Source of the DNA: Oceanobacillus chungangensis
GTDB lineage: Bacteria > Bacillota > Bacilli > Bacillales > Amphibacillaceae
Assembly (NCBI RefSeq): GCF_003369565.1
Contig: NZ_PIOD01000016.1
Location: 275,062 to 339,061, forward strand
Direction: 5' to 3'
Length of the DNA stretch: 64,000 nt
Shown: piece after piece, positions 46,743 to 57,332 of the stretch
How positions within the stretch are numbered: the first letter of the stretch is position 1
Layout: every line of letters starts with the position of its first letter
Program-made: the position numbers and the translations under genes
Notes under the pieces: model-generated
Seen by the model: the letters and a program-made list of their open reading frames with translations, nothing else
What the model was told of the DNA's origin: nothing
Database searches by the model: none

Positions 46743-49196
46743 ATGATGGATTCATTACCAAGGGTGGAGCCGGGAGATTTTGTTAGGGGGAAAGCAAATC
46801 AAATAGGGAGGTTACGTAAATGGATTAGTTCAAAGCTGAAATCCGTTCTAATAGATAAAGGCGTATTATACTTTTTGGTTGGGTTTCTATTAGGTCGTGC
46901 GGTCATACTTTCTGTTGTTTCCCCATTTGCCGTAGCTTTTATTGCAACGATGTGGTTTATCCATCGGGAAAAAAGTGCTAAGTCGATGATTGCTGTTTTA
47001 TTAGGGGCATTAAGTTACTCGCTAACCCATAGTATATTTATTCTCTTAGCGCTCATCATTTTCGTCTTTCTGGGTGCATTGTTTAAAAATAAAAAGAATC
47101 AGCAGATAATCATTCCTGTGCTTGTGTTTCTATCAACGGCAATACCACGAATATTTCTATATTCCTTAAATGATCAACTTACCTCTTATGAATGGATGCT
47201 ATTAATTGTTGAAGGTGTCTTAGGAGCAGTCCTAGTACTAATCTTTATGCAGAGTATCCCTCTTTTATCACCAAAAAGATATAAGCCCGCATTAAAAAAT
47301 GAAGAAATTGTCTGTATGATTATTCTCATTGCCTCAATCCTGACAGGAATGATTGGTTGGGAAGTATATGGAGCATCCGTTGAACAAATATTTTCTCGAT
47401 ACTTTGTATTATTATTTGCTTTTGTTGGCGGTGCAGCAATCGGTTCTACAGTCGGGGTCGTTGCTGGATTAATTCTTTCGCTTGCAAATGTTGCAAATTT
47501 ATATCAGATGAGTCTTCTTGCTTTCTCGGGATTGCTAGGTGGGCTATTAAAAGAAGGGAAAAAGCTAGGTGTCGCTTCCGGATTACTTGTAGGAACGTTT
47601 CTAATTGGCATTTACGGTGGGACGATGACATTAATACCGTCGATCATTGAATCATTGCTTGCGATTATTCTATTCCTATTAACGCCTGCCGCATGGACAA
47701 GCAGTATTTCTCGTTATATACCAGGAACTGAGGAATATACAAAAGAGCAGGAGCAGTATTTACAAAAAGTTCGAAATGTAACTGCGAAAAGAGTGGAACA
47801 GTTCTCCGATGTATTCCAGGCCTTAGCGAAGAGTTTTCAGGTGACTGAAACGAGCGTACAGGATGACGATGATATAAAACGTGAGACTGATATTTATTTA
47901 AGCAGGGTAACGGAGAAGACATGCCAATCTTGCTTTATGAAGGATCGCTGCTGGCAAAAGGAATTTGATAAGACGTATTCCATGATGGAAGAGATGAAGG
48001 ATGACATTACGGATGGAAGAAACCCAAATAGGAAGTTGATGAGTCGCTTTGAGAATCATTGCGTGAAATCTAAGCCTGTCGTAGAAGTAATGAAGGAGGA
48101 GATGACATATTTCGAAGCTAATCGCAAGTTAACGCAGCAAGTATTGGAAAGCAAGCGTTTAGTTGCTGACCAATTACAAGGAGTCGCCGAAGTAATGGAG
48201 GATTTTGCTAAGGAGATTTTAAAAGAACGGCAGCATCATGAGCACCAAGAAATGCAAATTATCCAAGCGTTAGAGCATATGGGCATCGAATTAGAGAAAT
48301 TGGACATTTATCAATTGGAGAAAGGAAATATTGATATTGAAATGACGGCTTCATTCTATAATTATCGCGGGGAGGGTGCTAAATTAATCGCTCCAGTTTT
48401 ATCGGATATATTAAATGAGATGATTATTGTGAAGCAAGAGGAGATTTCCCCATTTCCTAATGGTTATAGTTATTTGGCGTTTGGATCTGCTAGGGAGTTT
48501 ATTGTGTCAATGGGTGCTGCAAATGCTGCAAAAGGAGGCGGTTTAATCTCTGGTGACAGTTATACAACGATTGAACTTGGTGCTGGTAAATTTGCAATGG
48601 CAATTAGTGACGGGATGGGTAATGGCCAGCGGGCGAGGGAGGAAAGTGTGGAAACCCTAAGGTTATTGCAGCAGATTCTCCAAACTGGTATCCAAGAGAA
48701 GGTGGCAATTAAGTCGATTAACTCTATTCTTGCATTACGGACAACTGATGAGATGTTCGCCACTTTGGATTTAGCAGTCATTGATTTGCATAATGCATTC
48801 GTACAGTTTTTAAAGATCGGTTCGATTCCTAGCTTTATTAAACGTGGAAATAAAGTGATTCGAATAGAAGCAAGTAATTTACCAATGGGGATCATTCAGG
48901 AGTTCGATGTTGATATCGTCAGTGAGCAATTACTTTCCGATGATTTGCTGATTATGATGAGCGATGGGATCTTTGAAGGGCCAATGTATATCGAAAATTC
49001 GGATCTGTGGATGAAGCGGAAAATCCAAGAAATGGTGACAGATGACCCACAGGAAATTGCGGATTTATTGCTGGAAGAAGTGATACGTACGAGATCGGGA
49101 GAGATTGTAGATGATATGACTGTGCTTGTCGCTAAGATAGAGAAAAACAAACCAGAATGGGCAACTGTCCCTGTTTATCGAAAAAAGGCATTGTAG
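46743..49196 (+). CDS. spoIIE: Stage II sporulation protein E, PP2C-type phosphatase
   Basis: 817-residue membrane phosphatase that dephosphorylates SpoIIAA-P to switch on sigma-F in the forespore, and interacts with FtsZ at the polar septum. About ten membrane helices occupy residues 40-320. A central oligomerisation region contains CQSCFMKDRCW, and the C-terminal PP2C domain carries metal-site motifs GAANAAKGGGLISGDSY, AISDGMGNGQRAREES and MMSDGIFEG. AGGAGTGA precedes two adjacent ATG codons (46743, 46746). In B. subtilis yabS and yabT follow. Confidence 0.96.
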   Translation: MMDSLPRVEPGDFVRGKANQIGRLRKWISSKLKSVLIDKGVLYFLVGFLLGRAVILSVVSPFAVAFIATMWFIHREKSAKSMIAVLLGALSYSLTHSIFILLALIIFVFLGALFKNKKNQQIIIPVLVFLSTAIPRIFLYSLNDQLTSYEWMLLIVEGVLGAVLVLIFMQSIPLLSPKRYKPALKNEEIVCMIILIASILTGMIGWEVYGASVEQIFSRYFVLLFAFVGGAAIGSTVGVVAGLILSLANVANLYQMSLLAFSGLLGGLLKEGKKLGVASGLLVGTFLIGIYGGTMTLIPSIIESLLAIILFLLTPAAWTSSISRYIPGTEEYTKEQEQYLQKVRNVTAKRVEQFSDVFQALAKSFQVTETSVQDDDDIKRETDIYLSRVTEKTCQSCFMKDRCWQKEFDKTYSMMEEMKDDITDGRNPNRKLMSRFENHCVKSKPVVEVMKEEMTYFEANRKLTQQVLESKRLVADQLQGVAEVMEDFAKEILKERQHHEHQEMQIIQALEHMGIELEKLDIYQLEKGNIDIEMTASFYNYRGEGAKLIAPVLSDILNEMIIVKQEEISPFPNGYSYLAFGSAREFIVSMGAANAAKGGGLISGDSYTTIELGAGKFAMAISDGMGNGQRAREESVETLRLLQQILQTGIQEKVAIKSINSILALRTTDEMFATLDLAVIDLHNAFVQFLKIGSIPSFIKRGNKVIRIEASNLPMGIIQEFDVDIVSEQLLSDDLLIMMSDGIFEGPMYIENSDLWMKRKIQEMVTDDPQEIADLLLEEVIRTRSGEIVDDMTVLVAKIEKNKPEWATVPVYRKKAL

Positions 49197-49240
49197 CGTC
49201 CGACTTGGGTTTGGGTACCCGCCTTCCTTTGTCAAGTTCA

Positions 49241-49350
49241 GGCTCCTAGGGGCTACCGTCATAAGCAATTGACACTTCAAGCACGAAAAACCACGTGCTT
49301 TTCGGTCTCTTGCTTATGCGTCCGCCCCTGGGCAGTCGCCTTCACTTTTC
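49241..49350 (+). repeat. Family C hairpin repeat, first of a tandem pair
   Basis: A long imperfect hairpin: AGGGGC (49248-49253) with GCCCCT (49324-49329), CATAAGCAA (49260-49268) with TTGCTTATG (49310-49318), and GCACG (49281-49285) with CGTGC (49294-49298). A 3' bulge GGGC is followed by AGTCGCCTTCACTTTTC. The pair fills the spoIIE-yabS gap. Confidence 0.75.
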
Positions 49351-49475
49351 CATGTCTAGTATCGCGTGGGCTAGCGACTATGGTCATAGTCAATTGACAC
49401 TCCGAGTGGTAAGATCGCCACTCTCCGGTCCCTTGTCTATGTCCTCCGTCGCTGAACAGCCCGCTATACTTTTCT
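49351..49475 (+). repeat. Family C hairpin repeat, second of a tandem pair
   Basis: Same plan, different bases: GGGCT-AGCGAC (49368-49378) with GTCGCT (49448-49453), bulge GAAC and AGCCC (49458-49462). CATAGTCAA faces TTGTCTATG, and GAGTGG (49404-49409) pairs CCACTC (49418-49423). The linker CTAGTATCGCGTGGGC also occurs inverted at 8488-8503. Confidence 0.75.
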
Positions 49476-49536
49476 TACGTATATTCTCTTCCGTTTTTGT
49501 CGATGATGGTAGTGGAATATATTGGAGGTGGACTAA

Positions 49537-50277
49537 GTGCGCAGTGGTACATTGAAACAAATTTTATTATTGACGGATGGGTGCTCGAATAGGGGGGAGG
49601 ATCCTTCTGTGACGGCGGCACTTGCATATCAACAAGGGATTACGGTTAATGTTATCGGAATATTAGACGATGATCAGACAGAGGAATCTGCAGAATTAAA
49701 GGAAATAGAGGAAATTTCACTTTCGGGTGGTGGTGTGAGTCAGATCGTTTATAGTGAGTCTTTATCACAGACAGTGCAAATGGTGACGAAGCAGGCAATG
49801 ACGCAGACGCTGCAAGGATTTGTAAATAAGGAGCTTAAACAAATCCTCGGTTCAAATCAAACACTTGAAGATTTAGACCCGGAGAAACGTGGGGAAATTA
49901 TGGAGGTCGTAGAAGATTTAGGTGAGACGAGTGATTTGGAGGTGCTCGTATTAGTTGATACAAGTGCAAGTATGCATGATAAGCTGCAAACCGTAAAGGA
50001 GTCATTAATTGATCTTTCCATCAGTTTAAATTCACGGATTGGTAGAAATCGTTTTGCTATCTATAGTTTTCCAGGGAAGCGTAAGGATATTCAGAAGGTG
50101 TTCGATTGGTCACCGAAATTGGATGCAATCTCGACCATCTTCCCGAAATTAACGAGTGGTGGAATAACGCCTACTGGACCTGCAATACGAGAGGCGATGT
50201 ACCAGTTTGGTAAGAAGAGCTTACTAAGGAGCCTTAAGCATGAAGACAAATCGGGCTTGGAAGAAACAGGATATTAA
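49537..50277 (+). CDS. yabS: YabS, von Willebrand factor A-like protein
   Basis: 246-residue cytoplasmic protein with vWA-like halves, sporulation-associated in B. subtilis, function unknown. The first half contains ILLLTDGCSNRGEDP. The second has a MIDAS-type motif LVDTSASMHDK near residue 150, then LTSGGITPTGPAIREAM. The start is GTG 49537 behind GGAGGTGG. It overlaps yabT by 38 nt, so the pair is coexpressed. Confidence 0.88.
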   Translation: MRSGTLKQILLLTDGCSNRGEDPSVTAALAYQQGITVNVIGILDDDQTEESAELKEIEEISLSGGGVSQIVYSESLSQTVQMVTKQAMTQTLQGFVNKELKQILGSNQTLEDLDPEKRGEIMEVVEDLGETSDLEVLVLVDTSASMHDKLQTVKESLIDLSISLNSRIGRNRFAIYSFPGKRKDIQKVFDWSPKLDAISTIFPKLTSGGITPTGPAIREAMYQFGKKSLLRSLKHEDKSGLEETGY

Positions 50278-51172
50278 TCTACGACCGGGACTAACGATAA
50301 ATGGTAAGTGGCATCATCAACGCTACATTATTAAGAAAAAGCTTGGTGAGGGTGCTGTTGGGGCAGTTTATCTGTGTGAAGTAAATGGTAAACTCGCTGC
50401 ATTGAAAATTAGTGATAAGGGTACATCGATGACAGTCGAGGTCAATGTATTAAAATCGTTGCAAAAGGTCCAAGGAAGTCGTCTTGGACCTTATTTATTA
50501 GATGTAGATGATTGGGTTTCACCTTATGGGCACATGTACTCTTTTTATGTGATGGAGTATTTAAAGGGAGAAGAAATGTCCCGGTTCATTCAAAATAACG
50601 GAAGTGCATGGGTAGGTGTATTCATGCTGCAATTATTAGAGGATCTTGGGCGATTCCATCAATCAGGTTGGATTTTCGGTGATTTAAAATTAGATAATCT
50701 CATTGTTGTTTCTTCGCCGACTAGGGTTCGTTTTATTGATGTCGGTGGAACAACTCAGATTGGCAGGGCAATTAAAGAGTATACAGAGTTTTACGATCGT
50801 GGCTATTGGGGAATGGGTACGAGACGGGCCGAGCCAAGTTATGATTTATTCGCATTCGTAATGGTTTTTATTAACGTTTTCTATCCAAAGCGATTTGAAC
50901 GAGGGGGACAATCCGAACGAATACTGTTTAAAAGGATTGATGATGTAAAGGCTTTGATTCCCTATCGACAAGTACTTAAAAATGCACTCACAGGAAAATA
51001 CTTATCTAGCGCAGAAATGAAGCAGGAAATAACAAATATATTGTATAGTACGCAAAAACGGCGGTCGGTAAGAGCAAGTGCTAAGGAGGATGCACATGCA
51101 CAATTTTTGATGGAGGCAGGAGGAGTGACAATCGTGGCAATTGGATACTATCTTTTTTCCTTGTTATTATAG
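50240..51172 (+). CDS. yabT: YabT, Hanks-type serine/threonine kinase
   Basis: 310-residue kinase; in B. subtilis YabT is sporulation-expressed, activated by DNA and phosphorylates RecA. The glycine loop is KLGEGAVGAVYL and the ATP lysine is in AALKIS. The catalytic loop reads FGDLKLDN (no HRD histidine or arginine) and the metal loop IDVGG replaces DFG. One membrane helix lies at the C-terminus (about 290-310). There is no extracellular PASTA region. AAGGAGCC precedes ATG 50240 inside yabS. Confidence 0.92.
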   Translation: MKTNRAWKKQDINLRPGLTINGKWHHQRYIIKKKLGEGAVGAVYLCEVNGKLAALKISDKGTSMTVEVNVLKSLQKVQGSRLGPYLLDVDDWVSPYGHMYSFYVMEYLKGEEMSRFIQNNGSAWVGVFMLQLLEDLGRFHQSGWIFGDLKLDNLIVVSSPTRVRFIDVGGTTQIGRAIKEYTEFYDRGYWGMGTRRAEPSYDLFAFVMVFINVFYPKRFERGGQSERILFKRIDDVKALIPYRQVLKNALTGKYLSSAEMKQEITNILYSTQKRRSVRASAKEDAHAQFLMEAGGVTIVAIGYYLFSLLL

Positions 51173-51334
51173 GGGAAATGCAGCGAGTGTGACAAATTAC
51201 TTTGTTGGAAAAACGATTACCTGTCCTCACCTTTACAGGCGACGTCGTAGTATTTTTCTTATATAATAGGTATGATAGTCTATAGATTATTTGATAGTTA
51301 AGAAAGGATAAAACACTTTCTTATAATATAAGTG

Positions 51335-51376
51335 TAACTAAGGCTGTCATCGAAAGGTCTGGTTAAACCTTAGTTA
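51335..51376 (+). repeat. Hairpin in the yabT-tilS gap
   Basis: Perfect 9-bp TAACTAAGG/CCTTAGTTA with a 24-nt loop starting CTGTCATCGAAAGG. A related left arm (AACTGAGGCTGTCACCTAAATGG) occurs at 61699. It has no T tail and lies 30 nt before tilS, so it may be a leader structure or an eroded terminator. Confidence 0.5.
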
Positions 51377-51406
51377 TCTAATGAATTCTTTTTGGAGATG
51401 GCGGCA

Positions 51407-52801
51407 ATGGAACAAGCAGTTCTTAAATTTATTATAAAACATCAATTAATGGCAGAAAATGCTAACGTTTTAGTTGGTGTTTCTGGTGGGCCAGATTCCA
51501 TGGCGTTACTGCATTTTCTTCATTCGATTCGCAGAAAATGGAACTTGAATCTGACTGCAGTTTCGATCGATCACCAGCTAAGAGGGGAACAATCGCGTGA
51601 AGACCTTGAATATGTTCAAGCGGTATGCAAGAAATGGGGTATACCGTTTATTGGTGCTACTGTAGATGTTCAGGCATATATTAAGGAGCATCAGGTTGGA
51701 ACAGAGCTAGCGGCGCGCGAGTTGCGATATCAAGTATTTCATGAACAGATGGACCGATTGAATGCCGACTATTTAGCATTAGGACACCATGGGGATGATC
51801 AAGTAGAGACGATGCTTATGCGTTTAACAAGAACAGCTAGTTCCAGTATGTTTAATGGCATGCCGTTTAAGCGGATATTTGCCAAAGGAATGATCATCCG
51901 TCCTTTTCTTTGTATCACAAAAAAGGATATTGAAGTCTATTGTAAAGCGAATCAGATTGTGCCAAGAATCGATCCTACCAATTTCGATACGATATATACA
52001 AGGAACTTTTTCAGAAAGAATCTCCTTCCATTAATAAAAGAGAAAAATAACAATATACATATTACAATTCAGCATTTAAGCGAGACGTTAAAAGAAGATG
52101 AAGAATTTCTGCAGACAGAGGCTCGGCAAATGGTGAAAGAGGTAGTAGAATTTAATACAATAACTCGATCGGCAAGTTTTCAAATAGAATCCTTCAGAAA
52201 GCACGCCCACGCTTTACAAAGGCGTTCCTTTCATCTAATATTAGACTATCTATATAAAGAATTACCAAAGGATTTATCTTATGTGCATGAGGAATATTTC
52301 TTTGCATTATTAGATTATAATAAAGGAAGTACCCGTATCGACTTCCCTTCCAATCTTAAGTTGGAAAAGTCATATGACAGGCTGACATTTTACTTCGCAG
52401 ATATTAATCCTCATGACCCTTCCTATGATGAAACATTGGCATTACCAGGAAAAGTCGAATTACCCGACGGATCAAAGGTTTATGCGGATCTTACTGATAA
52501 GATTGAAACATCCGATCCCTATCAATATACATGTAATATTGATCAGGTCACAAGGCCATTACATATTCGGACAAGAAGAGCCGGTGATAGAATGAGCTGG
52601 AAAGGATTAAAAGGAAGTAAAAAGCTGAAAGATATCTTCATTGATAGTAAAATTCCAATTAAAGAACGGGATAGCTGGCCAATCTTAGTTGATCATAATG
52701 ATGAAGTATTATGGGTAATAGGTCTGAAAAAGGGACAACCTAAGTCTCAAACAGTAAATGGGAAATGGATTCAGGTACATTATAAAAAAGGGAATGTGTA
52801 G
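51407..52801 (+). CDS. tilS: tRNA(Ile)-lysidine synthetase
   Basis: 464-residue ATP-dependent enzyme that converts C34 of tRNA-Ile(CAT) to lysidine so it reads AUA. The PP-loop VSGGPDSMALL is at residues 25-35. A substrate-binding domain and a C-terminal domain (FIDSKIPIKERDSWPILVDH) follow. ATG 51407 is preferred, with GGAGATGG upstream; ATG 51398 and TTG 51392 overlap that site. It is followed by hpt after 12 nt, the conserved tilS-hpt-ftsH order. Confidence 0.95.
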   Translation: MEQAVLKFIIKHQLMAENANVLVGVSGGPDSMALLHFLHSIRRKWNLNLTAVSIDHQLRGEQSREDLEYVQAVCKKWGIPFIGATVDVQAYIKEHQVGTELAARELRYQVFHEQMDRLNADYLALGHHGDDQVETMLMRLTRTASSSMFNGMPFKRIFAKGMIIRPFLCITKKDIEVYCKANQIVPRIDPTNFDTIYTRNFFRKNLLPLIKEKNNNIHITIQHLSETLKEDEEFLQTEARQMVKEVVEFNTITRSASFQIESFRKHAHALQRRSFHLILDYLYKELPKDLSYVHEEYFFALLDYNKGSTRIDFPSNLKLEKSYDRLTFYFADINPHDPSYDETLALPGKVELPDGSKVYADLTDKIETSDPYQYTCNIDQVTRPLHIRTRRAGDRMSWKGLKGSKKLKDIFIDSKIPIKERDSWPILVDHNDEVLWVIGLKKGQPKSQTVNGKWIQVHYKKGNV

Positions 52802-52813
52802 GAGGATTTAAGA

Positions 52814-53368
52814 ATGGCAATAGATAATATGAAAAATGAAATAGACCATATTTTAGTTACAGAAGAAGAGATTTTGAATAAATGTAAGGAGCTTGGCAAA
52901 CAGCTAGCAGAGGAATACGATGGTAAATTTCCGTTAGCAATTGGAATACTAAAAGGTGCACTGCCTTTCATGTCAGATATACTCCGCTATACAGAATGCC
53001 ATTTAGAAATGGACTTTATGGATGTATCTAGTTATGGTGGTGGAATGACAACTTCAGGTGAAGTTAAGATTATCAAGGACCTTAATACGAAAGTGGAAGG
53101 CCGCGACTTACTAATCATCGAGGATATTATCGATAGTGGCTTAACCCTTAGTTACCTTGTTGATCTCTTTAAATATCGTAAAGCGAAATCAATTAAGATT
53201 GTAACATTACTCGATAAGCCAACTGGGAGAACCGCAGATATTAAAGCAGATTTAATTGGTTTTGAAGTCCCGGATGAATTTGTTGTAGGGTATGGATTAG
53301 ACTACGATGAAAAGTATCGCAACTTACCATATATCGGTGTATTAAAGCCTGAAGTTTATGGCGGCTGA
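52814..53368 (+). CDS. hpt: Hypoxanthine-guanine phosphoribosyltransferase
   Basis: 184-residue purine salvage enzyme (hprT). The PRPP motif is [14 protein letters not shown], and [10 protein letters not shown] and [21 protein letters not shown] complete the active site. AGGAGGA lies upstream of ATG 52814. In B. subtilis Hpt and TilS also act together as regulators of ftsH; the same gene order holds here. Confidence 0.96.
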   Translation: MAIDNMKNEIDHILVTEEEILNKCKELGKQLAEEYDGKFPLAIGILKGALPFMSDILRYTECHLEMDFMDVSSYGGGMTTSGEVKIIKDLNTKVEGRDLLIIEDIIDSGLTLSYLVDLFKYRKAKSIKIVTLLDKPTGRTADIKADLIGFEVPDEFVVGYGLDYDEKYRNLPYIGVLKPEVYGG

Positions 53369-53542
53369 AATTAGCCGAAATGAGGATTCGGGGTACCGTA
53401 TAGATGAGTGATAAAGTTAGCTAATACGAGCGATTATTTCTTATTGTAGGAAATGTTTTAATTAAGTGAAATTAGTTGTATTTCAACTTTTCATTATGGT
53501 ACGATGTAGTATAGTTTTTCCCCACTTGGGAGGAGGTAGGAA

Positions 53543-55549
53543 ATGAGTAAAATATTTAGTAGAGTATTCTTTTGGGTGCTCATTTTCTTTGTCGTTTTTA
53601 GTGTCTTTACAGTGTTTAATGGACAAGGTGAAGAAAGTGAAGAATTAAATGTACAAGAATTTATAGAGGCTTTAAATAATGGTGAAATAAAGGAAATGAC
53701 GTATCAACCTGCAAATGGGATAATTCGTTATGCAGGGGTGTTATCTGATGATAAGCAGTTTATTGCACAAGTACCTGATAATACGGACATTATTGCAGAT
53801 ATTACGGAAACTGCACGGGAACAAAGTGTATTGACTGTATTGGAAGCGGAAAGACCAAGCGCATGGCTGACTTTCTTAACAGGTATATTACCGTTCTTAT
53901 TAATTGGACTATTTTTCTTATTTATTCTTAGTCAAGCTCAAGGCGGCGGCGGTGGTGGCCGTGTCATGAACTTTGGTAAAAGTAAAGCTAAAATGTACAC
54001 CGATGATAAGAAGAAGGTTCGCTTTACAGATGTTGCGGGAGCAGATGAAGAGAAGCAAGAACTTGTTGAGGTTGTTGACTTCCTTAAAGATCCTCGCAAA
54101 TTCTCAGCAGTTGGTGCACGAATTCCGAAAGGGGTACTGCTTGTAGGACCTCCTGGAACAGGTAAGACTTTGCTTGCTCGAGCTGTAGCGGGTGAAGCTG
54201 GTGTACCATTCTTCTCAATTAGTGGGTCAGACTTCGTTGAAATGTTTGTCGGAGTAGGGGCTTCACGTGTACGTGATTTATTTGAAAATGCGAAGAAGAA
54301 TGCACCATGTATTATCTTTATTGATGAAATTGACGCAGTAGGTCGTCAACGTGGCGCTGGTCTCGGTGGTGGTCATGATGAACGTGAACAAACACTAAAC
54401 CAATTGCTAGTTGAAATGGATGGATTTGGTGCAAACGAAGGAATTATCATTATTGCTGCAACAAACCGTGCAGACATTCTAGACCCCGCACTTTTACGTC
54501 CAGGTCGTTTTGATAGACAAATTACAGTTGATCGTCCAGATGTGAATGGTCGTGAAGCGGTACTGAAGGTTCATGCTAGAAATAAACCGTTAGATAGCAC
54601 AGTTGATTTAAAAGTAATTGCGATGCGTACACCTGGATTCTCTGGTGCAGACCTCGAAAACTTGCTAAATGAAGCTGCACTAGTAGCGGCAAGAGATAAT
54701 CGTAAGAAAATTGGCATGTTAGATATTGACGAAGCAACAGACAGAGTAATTGCTGGGGTTGCTAAGAAGAGTCGTGTTATTTCACAAAAAGAACGAAATA
54801 TTGTTGCTTACCATGAAAGTGGTCATACTGTAATCGGAATGGTTCTAGATGATGCCGATATGGTGCATAAAGTTACGATTGTACCACGTGGTCAGGCTGG
54901 TGGATATGCAGTAATGCTTCCAAGAGAAGACCGTTACTTCATGACAAAACCGGAATTATTCGACAAGATTACAGGCTTATTAGGCGGACGAGTTGCAGAG
55001 GAAATTACATTTGGTGAAGTAAGTACAGGAGCTTCCAATGACTTCCAGCGCGCAACCAATATTGCCAATAAGATGATTACAGAATATGGTATGAGTGATA
55101 AGATTGGTCCATTGCAATTTACATCTGGCGGTGGAGGAAATGTATTCTTAGGCCGTGATATTCAAAACGAGCCAACATACAGTGATTCCATTGCACATGA
55201 TATTGATACAGAAATGCAAAACTTTATCAATTATTGCTATGATCGTGCCAAGAAGATTCTTACTGAGAATCAAGATAAACTAGAGCTGATTGCTCAAACT
55301 CTGCTTGAAGTTGAAACATTGGATGCGAAACAAATTCGCTCACTATGGGATGAAGGAAAACTTCCTGAACCAGTTGTGGCTGAAGATGTAAAAGTAAACA
55401 TTCAATCAAAAGACGAAACGGCAGGGAAATCATTTGAAGAAGTGAAGGATGAAGTATCGAATGATGAATCATCTAATAAGAAATATATCGATGATCCGAT
55501 TATGAATGATAACCAATCTTCTACTAATGATGACAATAATCAAAAATAA
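53543..55549 (+). CDS. ftsH: ATP-dependent zinc metalloprotease FtsH
   Basis: 668-residue membrane AAA protease that degrades unassembled membrane and regulatory proteins. Two membrane helices lie near residues 7-25 and 110-131. Walker A GPPGTGKT is at 202-209, Walker [14 protein letters not shown], the zinc motif HESGH at 424-428, and the third zinc ligand region [16 protein letters not shown]. The C-terminal tail is acidic and Asn-rich. GGGAGGAGG precedes the start. TTGTAT-18-TACGAT at 53476-53505 may be its promoter, weakly. Confidence 0.97.
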   Translation: MSKIFSRVFFWVLIFFVVFSVFTVFNGQGEESEELNVQEFIEALNNGEIKEMTYQPANGIIRYAGVLSDDKQFIAQVPDNTDIIADITETAREQSVLTVLEAERPSAWLTFLTGILPFLLIGLFFLFILSQAQGGGGGGRVMNFGKSKAKMYTDDKKKVRFTDVAGADEEKQELVEVVDFLKDPRKFSAVGARIPKGVLLVGPPGTGKTLLARAVAGEAGVPFFSISGSDFVEMFVGVGASRVRDLFENAKKNAPCIIFIDEIDAVGRQRGAGLGGGHDEREQTLNQLLVEMDGFGANEGIIIIAATNRADILDPALLRPGRFDRQITVDRPDVNGREAVLKVHARNKPLDSTVDLKVIAMRTPGFSGADLENLLNEAALVAARDNRKKIGMLDIDEATDRVIAGVAKKSRVISQKERNIVAYHESGHTVIGMVLDDADMVHKVTIVPRGQAGGYAVMLPREDRYFMTKPELFDKITGLLGGRVAEEITFGEVSTGASNDFQRATNIANKMITEYGMSDKIGPLQFTSGGGGNVFLGRDIQNEPTYSDSIAHDIDTEMQNFINYCYDRAKKILTENQDKLELIAQTLLEVETLDAKQIRSLWDEGKLPEPVVAEDVKVNIQSKDETAGKSFEEVKDEVSNDESSNKKYIDDPIMNDNQSSTNDDNNQK

Positions 55550-55552
55550 TAA

Positions 55553-55588
55553 TAGAGCAGCCACTTTAACTGGGTGGCTGCTATTTTT
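55553..55588 (+). terminator. Terminator of ftsH
   Basis: AGCAGCCAC/GTGGCTGCT stem with a 9-nt loop and ATTTTTT. Confidence 0.93.
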
Positions 55589-55686
55589 TATTGCTTGTCC
55601 TTTTGTTCCAAAACTAATATATGGTATATTAAAAAATAGTGATGCATAACACATTATGTTTTTTGGCTAGAAAGGTATGGTGAGAC

Positions 55687-56466
55687 ATGTTATTTGTTCT
55701 CGATGTAGGAAATACGAATACGGTTCTGGGGGTTTTCGAGGAAGATCAGCTGAAACATGAATGGCGGATAAAAACAGATCGATATAAAACGGAAGATGAA
55801 TTTGGTGTATTAATCAAGTCTCTTTTTGAACATCGAGGAATTGGATTCTCCGATATTCATGGTGTAGTTATTTCTTCTGTTGTTCCACAAATTATGTTTG
55901 CGCTGGAGAAGATGAGCCGTGATTACTTTAATATAGATCCCTGTGTAATAGGGAAAGTGGATTCTACATCCTATTTGAAAATGGACTATCCTACTCCAAA
56001 AGAAATTGGTGCGGACAGAGTTGTAAATGCAGTCAGCGCGATCAAGGAATATGGTGCTCCACTTATAATCATCGACTTTGGAACTGCAACGACATATTGT
56101 TATATCAATGAGCGAGAAGAATACTGTGGAGGTATTATTACCCCGGGAATAAATATATCAATGGATGCGCTATACAGCAAAGCATCGAAATTAAGCAAAA
56201 TTGAAATTGAGGAACCAGCAAATGTGATTGGGAAATCAACGACAGAAGCAATGAAATCAGGTGCCTACTACGGCTCCGCTGCAATGGTGGATGGGATCGT
56301 CAATCGAATCAAGGACGAGGTGGAAGGTTCACCGAAAGTAATTGCAACAGGTGGTCTTTCAGTTCTTGTTGCGGAGGAATCGGCAACGATCGACAAAGTG
56401 GATTCTCATTTAACATTGAAAGGATTAAATTTGATTTATCAGAAACTTAAGGGGATGACATCATGA
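55687..56466 (+). CDS. coaX: Type III pantothenate kinase
   Basis: 259-residue ASKHA-fold kinase for the first step of CoA synthesis. The phosphate loop [12 protein letters not shown] starts the protein. [27 protein letters not shown] and [20 protein letters not shown] are family blocks. The start codon overlaps no other gene; its ribosome site (GGTGAG) is modest. It overlaps hslO by 4 nt. Confidence 0.96.
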   Translation: MLFVLDVGNTNTVLGVFEEDQLKHEWRIKTDRYKTEDEFGVLIKSLFEHRGIGFSDIHGVVISSVVPQIMFALEKMSRDYFNIDPCVIGKVDSTSYLKMDYPTPKEIGADRVVNAVSAIKEYGAPLIIIDFGTATTYCYINEREEYCGGIITPGINISMDALYSKASKLSKIEIEEPANVIGKSTTEAMKSGAYYGSAAMVDGIVNRIKDEVEGSPKVIATGGLSVLVAEESATIDKVDSHLTLKGLNLIYQKLKGMTS

Positions 56467-57332
56467 GCGATTATATAATAAAAGCAATTACGCATGACAA
56501 CAAAGTACGTGCATATGCAGCTACTTCAACGAACACAGTAGAAGAAGCGCGTAGACGACAAGATACATGGGCGACAGCTTCTGCAGCTCTAGGTAGAACT
56601 CTTACCATTACTGGGATGATGGGTGCAATGATGAAGGGTGAAGATTCTACGATGGTTAAAGTTGAAGGGAATGGCCCACTTGGCGTAATCGTAGCGGACG
56701 GAAATGCAAAAGGACATGTACGTGGATACGTTGCGAATCCGCATACAGATTTTGACTTAAATGAAAAAGGAAAGCTAGATGTTTCACGTGCTGTTGGAAC
56801 AGAAGGTCGGTTAAGTGTAATTAAAGATTTAGGATTAAAGGAATACTTCACTGGAGAGGTTCCAATTGTTTCTGGTGAAATTAGTGAGGATTTTACGTAT
56901 TATTACGCAACATCTGAACAAGTACCTTCAGCGGTTGGAGCAGGAGTGTTAGTGAATCCAGACCATACAATCCTTGCAGCAGGAGGATTCATTATCCAAC
57001 TACTTCCTGGTGCAGATGATGAAACTATTTCACGTTTAGAAAAGCAACTCAGTGAAATACCACCAATCTCTACATTGATTCGTGATGGAAATACACCAGA
57101 ACAAATCCTCGAGCGCTTATTTGGCGATGGTGGAGTGAAGATACTTGAAAAGCTTCCACTAGAATTCCGTTGTAAATGCTCTAAGGACAGAATTGCAAAT
57201 GCGATTATCGGATTAGGCAATGATGAAATTGACAACATGATTAAAGAGGATCATGGTGCAGACGCAAGCTGTCATTTTTGTAATGAAACATACCATTTCA
57301 CAGAAGAAGAACTTGAAGCATTGAAACAGTAA
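56463..57332 (+). CDS. hslO: Hsp33 redox-regulated chaperone
   Basis: 289-residue holdase chaperone switched on by oxidation. The zinc-binding redox centre is intact: Cys237 and Cys239 (CKC) and Cys270 and Cys273 (CHFC). The N-terminal block is [30 protein letters not shown] lies upstream inside coaX (ATGA overlap). The stop overlaps the yacD start (TAATG). Confidence 0.96.
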   Translation: MSDYIIKAITHDNKVRAYAATSTNTVEEARRRQDTWATASAALGRTLTITGMMGAMMKGEDSTMVKVEGNGPLGVIVADGNAKGHVRGYVANPHTDFDLNEKGKLDVSRAVGTEGRLSVIKDLGLKEYFTGEVPIVSGEISEDFTYYYATSEQVPSAVGAGVLVNPDHTILAAGGFIIQLLPGADDETISRLEKQLSEIPPISTLIRDGNTPEQILERLFGDGGVKILEKLPLEFRCKCSKDRIANAIIGLGNDEIDNMIKEDHGADASCHFCNETYHFTEEELEALKQ

